From: Desmodesmus armatus
Taxonomy: Eukaryota; Chlorophyta; Chlorophyceae; Sphaeropleales; Scenedesmaceae
Direction of reading: 5' to 3'
Assembly (NCBI GenBank): GCA_007449985.2
Contig: VIIQ02000761.1
Span: 62,001 to 126,000 of the forward strand
Length of the DNA: 64,000 bases
In this document: positions 33,827 to 48,100 of the stretch, in pieces
How the letters are laid out: each line of letters starts with the position of its first letter
Position numbering within the stretch: the stretch's first letter is position 1
Made by a program: the position numbers and the translations under genes
The notes under the pieces: generated by a model
The model's input: the letters and a program-made list of their open reading frames with translations, nothing else
Told to the model about the DNA's origin: nothing
Database searches by the model: none

Positions 33827-36800
33827 TCAAATTCGGGTTCTGCAGGTGAAGCACCCGTCCAGGTCTGTGATGGTCAATGAACAGGCCCCGGTGCCAGTAC
33901 AGGAGCCGGTGCAGGTGCGAGCCCACATCTTCTCCCTGGCCCAGCTAGTGAAGACACCATCGCAGTCCTCCGGTACCCAGTCGGGGTCGTCTGTGTACCA
34001 GACACGGGCGTACGCCCTGTCGTTCAAGCACAACACACAGCGGGAATCCATCAGCTCAGGCACTGCCGTTGGCAACGTGGCGAAACATGCAGCGGAGACT
34101 GCCAACACCAAACACCTGCAAGTTATATAGCAATCTCTGTGGCTTGAAAAACACACTAGAACAATGTCACACTCGCTGGCACTGCTGGCAAGTAATTACC
34201 CAATGGAACTTCCATGATGCAACCTGGTGATGTTGATGAATCATTGTCGAATCTGCACTCACATGGTACAAGGCTGGCCAGTGAGGGGGGTAGCAACACA
34301 TGTGCCTTCGGTGCTGCATAGTCCTGTCAGGCACTGCGTGAGTCCTTCAGTGCTGCACACCCACACAATGACACATTTATAAATACATCAGTAAATTACA
34401 CAATCATCTAAGTAAACAAAGTAACTCAATAACAAACACGGCAGCATCAACGCCAAGCAGTGAGCAAGGGGCACAAAGGCCCCTAACCCCCCTGCTCCCC
34501 CGCTCTGCACCTCCCCATGTTGCAGTGAATGTGCCACAGCCCATGTGTACTTTTTGCTCTCTCTCCCATGCTGCAAACTCCCATTGAATCTTGGATGGCG
34601 AACTGAGAGAATGGGCTGCGTGTTCTGCATACAGGGGACGGCTGGGCGCCATAGGGGGCACATACTCTAGACATGATGTAAACATTGTTTATCTACACCC
34701 TTCAGAGGCTGCTGTGCTGGTGGACCTGGGGAGGAGGGGGCATGGCAAGCCGTCTGAGACCTAGATCTGTGGCGCACAAACAGCATACAAAAAAGAGGCA
34801 CCCACTTGCAAGGGATGCCCTCATCAAAAGGCCTTGTGGAGGGGCACGTTGCACTTTGGCCGGAGCAGTAGGTAGCAAACGTGCACTCAGTTGCCGGCCT
34901 GCCAACACAGTCAGTCAGAAGGAGCAGCAGCAGCAGCACCATCAGTAGCAGTGTGAGGCTCTCTAAGAGACACGTCAGTGGCAGTGCTAACGGGGTGAGG
35001 ACAGGGCTGTAAAGCAGGTGTGGCGTATGTTGCAGTGGGCCCCAGGCATGATGCACAGCTGCTGATGAAGAATGGCACGCTGCTGCTGAGGCACTGCACT
35101 GCAGTCCATTTCACCTGCAAATGGTGGTGTCGGGGGCAAATTGCCCGGCCCCTGTACAACAGCCCACACCAGGGGTGCACACAAAGGGCTTGACAGCATG
35201 AGCAGGCGACAGCAAAACAAGCAGACAGCCGCACAGCAGAGACACAGGCAAGGTCACATCGTCACCAGCACAGGCTGTAGATCAACTAGGGTGCCTTGGG
35301 TGCGGCTGCGACATGCCTTGTCCTTTCTACTTTTTGCAAGTCATAACATGGCCTTGCAGGGCTGTATTCATAAAGCTGTCAAAAGCATGTGTGTGCTATG
35401 TGGTGGCACTCACGCATTTTCCGCCATCACTAGGGCACTGCGCTCCAGAGGGGCAGTCGTTGGGCTGTGTACAGCACTGATCAGGCGACAAGCACTGCTT
35501 GCCACATTCGCGGCTATTGGGAACTAATGACGAGCAGCCCTCGCCCGCCAGTGTGTCCCACACCCACTGCCCGGGCTGAAGGCCGCCAGGGACGGCTGCA
35601 GTGCCCCCAGACCGTGCGGTCAGGGTGAGGACGTCGTTGGTGCCGCTGCCCGGCACGTTGAAGTAGATCGTAGAGGTCGAGGTGCCACCGCTCAACCCAG
35701 CGTAGGCCGGAAAGCCGCCCAGGCCGTTGACGCCACCGGACGCGCCCCCTGTGGTCCACTGCAGCTGGTCGTAAAAGTAGCCAAGGGCGGTCTGGGTGCC
35801 GAACTTCGCGACCATCACTTGTAAGGTGTTGAGCTTGTCAGTCCTGCCAGAAAAATACCCCACCTGCAACAAAGAAGAGGGTGTAACAGATGAGGCGTCA
35901 CGCTCTCGCGCTTGAAAGGCGGTCCTCGATGACAACCTACTAAAAAACGGCAGTCGCCTCAGCCGCTGCACTGGCAGTGCAAGCATGCAAGCGGTAAAAG
36001 CTTGAATATGAGGTTTGACGCCCTAGTTGCATGACTGCTGCAGTTGCAGCTACGCAGGCAACGGCATGACCCGGTCGGTGACAGTCATCGCTGCCGATGG
36101 TGCCAGCCAAGTACACCGGTGGTCTTCCGGGGGGGAAATGCCCACCTTGTTCCAGGTGACGATCAGAACGAAGTCTGGCAGCGTGGCTTTGCCCAGGAAG
36201 TCTCTAGCAGTGGTCAGATCTGCCGCATTATTTGACGCGCTGCTGATCCTCCAGATCACCTTGTTGCAGTCTTGATCATTGGCTGGGCAAGTGCCCCTTG
36301 TGTCCACATCGGCCCAGTAGGGACCGAACAGTGGCTGTTGAGCCTGCTGGAATCCGTTGGACGTGTATGAACCGACTGCAGCTGTCAAGGAGATGAGGCC
36401 GTTGTTGTTGATCCAAAAGAAGTTCTTGTCCTCTCCAAACAGGCGCAGGGGTGGAGGGAAGTTGATCCGCCTGTGCAACATGGGGAGGCGGCACAGGGGG
36501 CCAGGGCACACTCGGACACAACACAGCGTGGTAGCGCAGAATTGCCGACCACCCTGCAACTGTTTGGCTCAAGTGAAGCAAACAACAAACATGTGTAAAT
36601 TACTGCGTAGTCTGGCCCAGACCGGGTGCAATGTGTGTCTTTACTCGTGAAGTAGCCTACTTGAGCAAATCAGGACTGACTAAAGGACTGCTTGAGTGCA
36701 GAGCTGACTTGGCCACTGTGTAGTGAGCATGTAGGCCAACTTACCCGGTATTACTGTCATCATTGTTCACAAACGTCCCACCGATGACTGTGCCGACAGG

Positions 36801-37933
36801 ATTTGTGACATCGAACACCATCGCATTGCCAGCACGCGGTGTGGCATCCTCACGGCTTGCAGCCTGAAGGTCGCCACTTGCTGTTTCGGGGACAACGTTT
36901 CCATTCTGGTAGCACCAATTCACCAGGGGTTTGTTGTTGAGCCACAGGCTCGGCCTGTCAGGCCCTGAGCACATGTCAGGGGTCCATGCAGCCCGCTCTG
37001 CCCCTTCCTGATTGGCCTGCATGCAACGCATAAAACAGCAGGCTGAGAGAGGGGTCAAACTGCTTCAGACTCATGGCCCAAGGCAGTAGAGGTCAGAGTA
37101 CAACTGGAGCCCAACCAAATCGAATTGCAGCGACATGTGCTGCCGACGAGGTGCGCACCAATGTAAATGCATGTTTGTTGACCAGCTTGCCTGCTTGCCA
37201 CAACCTCACCTGCTCCACTTCCTGACCCACCTCCTGACCCTGTGGATGTGTGGTGACTCACATGCTGCGGCAGCATTGCAGTGGTACCAGTGCAGAGCAC
37301 ACAACAGGCAGCGTTGTTTGATGTTGTCTGCATGTTTGAATTTTTAAACAGGTCTGCACCTTCGACCTTGCAATGAAAACAAGCAAGGCAGCAGCAGCAT
37401 GCCCTGCTGACCTCTTGTCAGATGCAGTGTGCCAATCTTGCAGCTCAATTGCCTGCTGTTGAAACGGCCAGCTGGCAGAGTACTGTGCACTGCAATGAAC
37501 AAATGAGGTGGAACATGAGGTGGATGCATGCTGAATGCAACAACGTGCAGCTGCATGTTCTGAGATATCATGTTATGTGCGGATGCTTCTGCTGATTGCG
37601 TCCTCCATGCTGTTGGTTGGCAACCATCATCAAACCGCTGCAGCGCTGGCCTGCCCACCGGTTTGGCATCCTGTGAAACACCGCAAACTATTCGTTAAAC
37701 ACGACAACAGACCAGCAGCATTGCATTGCACACAGTTACAGCAGTGCTGTAAGCTGTTGGATGAAAACAGCTATGCCAACATGTCCTGGCCCTGCTGCTG
37801 TTCATCTCAGGATGAGTTCAGGATGATTTAGCGAGCGAAAAGCGGTTACCTCTGCCACGCAGACAGCGATGAAGATCACCAGGCTCACCATTGCCAGCCT
37901 GAGCTGCATATGCAGCTGCTTGGTGTCATGCAT
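33827..37933 (-). CDS. Secreted NIDO-domain (nidogen-like) Cys-rich protein
   Basis: Exons that join in phase: 37850-37933 (signal anchor VSLVIFIAVCVAE), 36745-37016, 36146-36470, 35414-35863. They encode the NIDO domain: FGEDKNFFWINNNGLISL, QQPLFGPYWADVDTR, DFVLIVTWNKVGYF, then DKLNTLQVMVAKFGTQTALGYFYDQLQW and AYAGLSGGT. NIDO occurs in animal nidogen and other matrix proteins. A Cys-rich stretch follows (GCSSLVPNSRECGKQC, CCTQPNDCPSGAQC). The stop-bearing exon ending at 33827 (MDSRCVLCLNDRAYARVWY, TCTGSCTGTGAC, DGCFTCRTRI) is probably terminal. One or more exons between 34100 and 35400 (candidate 34990-35114) are unresolved, so the 3' half is tentative. Role inferred: extracellular matrix or adhesion. 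Confidence 0.78.
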
Positions 37934-38342
37934 GGTGGTCAAACATTACAATCACAAGACAATGTAGACAGCTCTGATGGCAGTGGCAAATGTTGTGTGA
38001 CAACTATGGAAGGGGAGTAAAATGGTGCCGCAGAACGTTGCAGAGCGTTAACGCGCGCGTTGTGTCACGGCGACGTTTGACTGTGTGCTGGCAGCATGAT
38101 GGCTACTTGCTGCACGTCGAACAATGACACCTACCAATTTTGAAGAGTTAGCCGAGCTTAAAGTATCAGCAGAGCTCTCTGAAGTAATGTCATGAAGCAC
38201 AAGTGGAAATTGCGATGGGGGCACGATGGCCATTTCTCATGAGAGGTCTTGATTGGAAATGTGTCAGAACAAACTTGTGCGTAAGAATGGTTAATCAGGG
38301 CCCTTACGCAAGTTCTAACTGGTTCTCGCCTTATTGAATCAT
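37934..38342. other. Upstream region of the NIDO gene
   Basis: About 400 bp that must contain the minus-strand promoter and 5' UTR. No motif assigned. Confidence 0.4.
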
Positions 38343-38939
38343 TTACTTGACAGTCACTGCTCGTTGAAGCCTCTTTACAATGGAATCACCGTTTATAGAA
38401 AACAATGCGTCCTGCGATACGCCCGAAAGCTGCATGATGCATGCCCGTGACAGTGCCCCTGTGTAACCCCCCACATGTAGTGATTCCACTCGCCCAGCGT
38501 TGACCCAGCGTTGACCCCGGTCAACGGCATTGAACCCCATTGTAGGCTCGTTGGCCGCCCAGAGGCACCTGGCAGAACTCATGGCCACGGAACCCTTCCC
38601 AACTGCTAGGTATAACAGCTATGGTGTATAGAACATACTTTGGCCTGCCCGCAGCTCATTGAACGCAGTTAATGTGTCCTTATCGTTACACAGCTTGCTG
38701 GGGAGGCCGTTGGCCTTCGGTGAGGTAGACTCCCAAACAATCCGCTACAATCCGGCCTGAGGATTTGTGAACTGCTTCCTTACATACTCCAGAACCTCGT
38801 GTCCAATCCTCAGCTCGTCGCGTTTTGTCGAAATTGCGTTTGAAAGCCCCAAAGCTTGCCCAGCATTGATCAGTCCCCCACTGTGCAACATGTGCTCCAG
38901 CCCTATGCCATCCCTGGGTGCTTCTGATGCCGCTGCCAA
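38343..38939 (-). pseudogene. Unknown reading frame interrupted by two TAG codons
   Basis: One minus-strand frame reads as protein over about 600 bp except for TAG at 38745-38747 and a second TAG near 38622. Parts: STKRDELRIGHEVLEYVRKQF, WESTSPKANGLPSKLCNDKD, and after the second stop RWVNAGRVESLHVGGYTGAL, ending at 38343. Composition differs from neighbouring Cys/His-rich junk frames. I recognise no family. It may be a decayed mobile-element or integrated-element gene. Confidence 0.45.
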
Positions 38940-41348
38940 AGCACCATTAATGCAACGTTTTGCAACTCCGGTCCACAGCAGCGCTTACTATCGGCAAGAG
39001 CAACAGCCTCAGCTGCTGATCAGTCAGGGTTGTACAGCACCAGCAGCAGCCAGAAGCCCTTGCTGTTGCAGCAGCAGAGGCCAAGCAAGCTCGACTCAAC
39101 AAAAAGGGGGGCTGGCAATGTCTTAGGGTGTGGGCATTGCAAACACTAACAAGCAGTTAGCGAGTCGCTCGCCTGGCGCCGCCCAGCAGCTGGTGTGCTG
39201 CTTGGCATGACACTGCAGACTTGATTGACATAGGTGCACTCTGTCAAGGGTTCTCAGTGGGTGCTGATGTTGCTCTGTGGTGCACATGCATGCAGTGTTG
39301 GCCGACTATGGGCTGCTGGTTGACACTGTACTGAACACAACAGCGAGTCTGCAGGATTCCAAGTCAGTAGGGGGTGCCCCCCTGGACAGGTACTAGATGC
39401 TGTGCAGCTATGCTTGCCCTGCAGCACTCAGCTCATAGAACATTCCGAGCTCTCTCCAAAGCTGTTTTTGCTGGGCTCATCGGTGGTGTTGCAGATGTTT
39501 AAGGGCGTGTGTAACCCGGTCAAACTTGGTCAACGCTGGACCCGCGTAAACATGCCCAACTTTGACCGCTTGCCAGTGACCAGCCGGGCAATATTTTGAG
39601 CTGAGAATTTGACAGGGCACTCTTGGTTTGTAATAGATCATAATTGGCCACAAGGACGACACTTCTGCAAACATAACTCCTAGTGAGTAGAATCACTACA
39701 CATGATACCACATGATACACATCACCCATTCGTTTCCCCTACTGCTGGAGAACAGGGTTGATAAAGCATGCAACCAGCCACAACAGTCTATGGGCAGAAG
39801 CAGTTAGAAGCTAGCAGCAGTAAGCATGCAGCCATCTGGAAGTGTCAGTGGGTCGTAGGGGGTCCCACGGTTGAGGGTGAGGAGAGAGTGCTGTGCGGTA
39901 AATTGCTGGGGTCAAGCAGTGGATTGATTTGTCATCCACGCACTGGCACTCCAAAGCAGGGTGCAGGGAGCTACAGGCAGGCGTTCCAAGAGCAGAGTGC
40001 TGGCGGGGGCAGTCTGCAGTATGTAGTGGGGGGTAGAGTGCACGCAGTGAGGTCCGCATGAGGCTGGTGGTGCAGGAACAGCAGTGCTGGGGGTGGGTAA
40101 CTTTGGGGTAATGGATTGGGGCGGACTGCACAGTCAAATACAGCATGGGGTCGAGTGTTCTGCAGCGTGGCACAACTGTCGTGCTCTTACCCTAGCCAAC
40201 AGGTTTTCACTGGAAAACACATACACAGCTTACGCAGCTGCGCTTGTAGGTGATTGTGCTCACCTTATGCAGCAAAGGGAAGCCGAAAACCCTCTGACTG
40301 TTTCCGGGGCCAGGCGAAGGAAAAAGACTAGCAGGCAGAAGCAGTCGCCTCTGACAGCTGTTAGAAGCGCGACGCAGTCCTGCGTCGTCCAGTGAAGACT
40401 GTACAGCTTGATCGTGGCAGCAGCGGCAGCGGCAGCAGCGCAAGCTCAAGGGCATGTTCTGCCAGTGGTGGCGGCGGCAGCACTGCTTCTGCTTGCTCCC
40501 ACAGGGGCATGGAGGGCTGTGCAATGCTGGGATTGTGACAGGTATTCTTGCTGTCTGCCAGGTGAGGACACGCACGTACTGCTATGCACACAGTGCTGTG
40601 TGTGTGAGCAGCATGCATCTGCTGGTGATGTGTCAAAGCAAATTTGTCAACACTCTTGGCATACAAGCTTGGAATGTAGGAGCTTGGCAGAAGGGCTTGA
40701 CGCCACACCGTCCCAACTCATATACTATCAATCCTGAGCTATCTTTGAACTAGTTCTTGTCTTTCGAGGCACTCATCGTCAGAACAGACTCTTGGCCTTG
40801 CCGACATGCCTCGGACGTCCGCACGTCGACAAAGACAGCGAGTCGCTGGCTCTCAATCAGCAAGGGAAAAACACAAAACGTGTTGTTTCGTTTTCCATCG
40901 ACCGGCGTGAATAAAGCAAGTGCAGCTGCAGGAGACTGAGCTGAAAGAAACCGAGGTGAGGCCATCAGCCAAGCGGCCACTCAGAAACAGAAAGTTGGTA
41001 ATTTGAATTGATCATAGCTTTATAATGCTAAATGGCGTACGACAGTGAGAGGCAGTTGGTTGGGCTCAAAATCTGTCAGTGCTGATTGTGCTGATCTGCT
41101 CAGGCTGTTGCGTTGTAGGAAAACAATTGGTGGGGAGACTGACTGCACAGGTCAGAGAGCGGATTGGTTTTGTAATGACTTCCTGCATCTATGGGGCCAC
41201 CACCCAAATGAAGTGCCTCACTCTGGAAAACTTGCCACGTTGCTCTTGTATTGCCTGCAACAGTGACATTTGGCACTCACCCCACTGGGGAGCGCAAGGC
41301 GCCCAGCGTGCTGACACCTCCACTGCTGCAGGTTTCTCAAATCGTAAC
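38940..41348. other. Intergenic region without recognised gene
   Basis: Only short, low-quality frames occur. The last 230 bp before 41349 contain a dispersed repeat shared with 27360-27480. Promoter of the beta-helix protein gene must lie here. Confidence 0.5.
41125..41250 (+). repeat. Dispersed repeat copy immediately upstream of the beta-helix gene
   Basis: Matches 27360-27480 in order and spacing of four blocks (GACTGACTGCACAGGTCAGAG, TTTTGTAATGA, CATCTATGGGGCCACC, AAATGAAGTGCC). It ends about 100 bases before the start codon. Confidence 0.7.
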
Positions 41349-44412
<3,064 letters not shown>

Positions 44413-44629
44413 TGTATCGCCCTTTTCAACCTGGGATTCCTCATTCAGAGGCAGAGTGTCATTGACAGTGCTGCCTTAGCTGCAGCATGAACGGTGCAGG
44501 GCATGCAGGCCCCATATGGTGTAATATTGTGACCCATGGTTTGGCAGCCCCTCATCTCGACCGAACGCCCCACCAAAGTCACCTCATCTCTTGTTTTATT
44601 CCCTCTTGCTCTTACTTTAACTGAAACTA

Positions 44630-44634
44630 TGTAA
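44630..44634 (+). terminator. TGTAA poly(A) signal candidate of the beta-helix gene
   Basis: TGTAA lies 218 bases after the stop codon at 44412, in an AT-richer stretch. Plausible, not proven. Confidence 0.4.
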
Positions 44635-45102
44635 TGGAGTCCGCGCGGGGTGTCGCGCGGGGTTCGCAGTCGGCTGAGTGATCGTGACCACTATGCGCCT
44701 CTATGCGCCCTTGTTCATCGGATACAAATGCAGCGTGGGATCACTCTTGAGATCGTGCCAGATTTGTGGCTGCTTTAAACATGACTAAAAGGTGTCGGAG
44801 AAGCTCAGTGGAAGCCCGGCCAGCCCAAAGGTCCGTCGCACATGCATGCGTCGGAAACCGGCACAAAAATGCTCTTACATAGCCGCATACCTTGATCGCA
44901 TCACGATCATTTCCATACAAGCTGCGTGTAAGCATGTGTTGGGCGCCTGACGTCGGTGCATGCCGCCACTAGCTTTGTTCTGCTCTGTCGAAGGCTTGTG
45001 ATCTACGCCGTGGCTTGTGATCTACGATCTTTTGAATCAGACAAGCAATTTGAACCCCAAAAAGGAAGCGTGCAGGGGCTCAGCAGCACCGATTTCACCA
45101 AA
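44635..45102. other. Promoter and possible upstream exon region of the sushi-module gene
   Basis: The frame of the first called exon is open back to about 44956 without an ATG, so a spliced 5' exon upstream is possible. CGCGCGGGGTGTCGCGCGGGG near 44643 is a short direct repeat. Confidence 0.4.
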
Positions 45103-48100
45103 ATGATTGGTGTTGCAGGAGCAGCAGCAGCTCGCAGGGATGCAGCAGCAGACCATGCAGGCGCCATGATAGGTATTGCAGGTGCCTCCCATCCTGTTGG
45201 GTCAACAGCAGTTTGCAAGGATGACACAGCACCCCAGGGCAGCAGGTCAGATGCAATGATAGGCATAGCAGGCCTAGGCGCACCTGGGGCGTTTGGGTCA
45301 ATAGCAGTGTCCAAGGACCCAGTCAATCCCTACATGGCTTGCGTGCGCGATGACAAACCACAGCACGGCTGTGCACGGATGCCCAGGAAAAGGCTGCTGC
45401 TGGTGATTTTGGCCACCATTATTATCCTGGCTGGGGTTGCGCTGGGGGCAGGACTCCACTTTGGGCTGCGCAAGGGTGAGATCCTCGGCAATGGTTGCAC
45501 ACTCCGAGTGTGGCATGGGGCCGACTCTGGACTCGCTAGGTATCTCTAAGGTCTTACTTGGAAGAACAGGGGGTCCTGCGTCACGGTGCATGCATGCGTG
45601 GTGGCATGTATGGTTGCATGCAAGCAAGGCCATCTGCCACTAGGCATTCTTGACAGGCGCTAAATGCATCTTTCGGTGCATGTTGTGCATCAGGCCTGCA
45701 AATGCAGCATCAAGAGCCGCTAGGCTGCTTGCAGATCAGCAGCAACAGCGTTGGTGCTGTCATGTCATGCAGGACAGGTAAGTTCCCTGCTGATCAGCAG
45801 TTGAGGCTTTCACTAGTGTCCTCGGTGCCATGGACGGTCAATCATGGTGGTGTGTCCCTGATTGCAGGAAGCAGCGGCTCCGCCGAGAACACACAGGCAC
45901 CTGCAAGTGGCCTGAGTTCCCCAAGCCCAACCCGTGCTGAGGCTGCCAATGGCACCACCCTGCCTGACCCTGACACGGATGCACCATTACCACCAAGCCC
46001 CAGTCCCAGTCCCAGCCCAAGCCCGCGCCCCAATTCAAGCCCCAGCTCCACCCCTAGCCCCAGCCCCAGCCCCAGCCCAAGCCGTAGCCCCCGCCAAACT
46101 CCCCCATCCACAGCGAGCCCCAGCCCCACTGGGGGCCCCAGCCCCAGTCCCAGCCCTAGCCCGCGCCCCAGTCCTAGCTCAAGCCCCAGTGGCACCACTG
46201 GCGGCCCCAGCCCAAGCCCTAGCCCCAGCCCTAGTCCCAGCCCAAGCCCCAGCCCAAGCCCAAGCCCCAGCCCAAGCCCCAGCCCAAGCCCCCGCCCAAG
46301 CCCCCGCCCCACTACCTTGTCCACAGCGAGCCCAAGCCCCAGCCCCAGCCCAAGCCCCAGCCCAAGCCCCTCCCCTACCCCAAGCTCCTCAGGGGCCCCC
46401 AGTGCGTGTCCTGTTGGCAGCCCCAATCCTGGCAACACCTCAACGCTGCCACTGGAGGCTCCAGTCTTGGAGGAAGGGACCAGAGCCTCTGCATATCACG
46501 GTACGCATGCCATGAGAGCGTGCCACGCCTGAGGCAGAGTTTGCTTGAAAGTTTCACTCATGACGTTTTTGGTCCACATTTTTACTTTCAGCAAATCCAA
46601 TAAATTTTTATAGCCAATAATACAAGGGGAGGTGGCACGACTTCCAGAATGTGACAGTGTTGGGTCATTGATAGGCTATCAGCCTGATAATTAGTAATGC
46701 ACCAAGCACGATTGCATTAGTAATGCACCAAGCACAATTGCATTGTGTGGCCCTTGCCCTTGTCTGTCATTTGTGCACGCAGTGTGCCTGGGCAATCCGC
46801 CCCCGCCAGCCAGAAACTTCCCGGCGGCTTTCAGCTGTGGCTCCACAACTCCTCTAGGTGGCAACTGCACCGCTCAGTGCGACCGCGGCTTCAATGGGAC
46901 TCTGATCGCAACATGTAGCACTGATGGTCAGTGGCAATTTCAGGGAACATGCCAGCAGATTGGTGAGTCATCTCCCTTATGGACAAACAGACCGTCAGTG
47001 GCACTGTTCACAACCGCCATGGTTGGTTCTACGGTGTTACGCAGGTCGCCCCCAGGCCGCAGTTCAAATCCACCCACTGGGTCACAGTCCAGGATGACGC
47101 AACCACACAATGCATTGCTCAAACCAGATCAGCTCTGGCCTCTAAAGAGTCTGTGCCAGTTACAGCATGAGACGCTTCACGTTGTCTGCTTGCGTGCTGA
47201 GGTCACATTTGAATGATTTTGAATTGGTTCAAATCTCACCATTGTCTGCTGTCATCTTGGTGCAGTGTGCTCCGGTGAACCAGCTCTGCCGGCTGGCACT
47301 GACGCCTTCAATTGTGGCCCCACAACTCCAGCTGACGGCAGGTGCAACGCCACTTGCAGCACTGGTTATGCGGGGACACCGACTGCAACTTGTGGTATTC
47401 AAGGGCAGTGGCTGGCAGTGCAGGACCCTTGCCAGCCAATCTGTGAGTGACTCTTGGGGTGTTTGGACCGTCCATTGCACACGCTGCACACGTAATTCTG
47501 GAACATGCATGACATTTACGGCATAATTATGCCGTATAAGGCGTATACATGTGTGGCTTAGAAGCCACACATGTATACGTCTTACACGTTCGGCCTGGTC
47601 AATATAAGGGCGGCCTGGTCCATGATGTGCATGGTATCTTCAACCCTCCTCACTGTCTGCTCGCTTGTGGTCTTGTGTGTGCAGTCTGCTCCGGCAATCC
47701 AACACTGCCAGGAGGCGATGGCATCTTCAGTTGCGACTCTACAACTGCCGGCAACAATAGCACGGCTACGTGCAACGTTGGGTTCATTGGGACACCAACC
47801 GCGCAGTGTGGTGATAATGGGCTTTGGCAAGTCGTGGAGGGCGTGTGCAGGCTTGCAAGAGGTGGGTGTCTGAACGCTGTAGAGAGTCTGAATGCACATA
47901 CAGTGTTTACCTTGCCTTACCATGCACAAGATCAACCCAAGAAGTCTGTAGTTTGTTGTCACTTGAATGCATGGGTGCGCCTGCCTGGCAGGCAACCCCA
48001 CACTCTCGCAGGGGCAATCATGGTGTACGTCACTTTTTGACATGCCTTGCATGAAAACAAAAATGCCACTGGAATCGACGGCTGGCTTGCGGGTGATCTC

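Noticed and set aside
45842..46438. Minus-strand GLGLGL-rich ORF and plus-frame QAPAPAP ORF
   Set aside because: Shadows of the Ser-Pro stalk in other frames.
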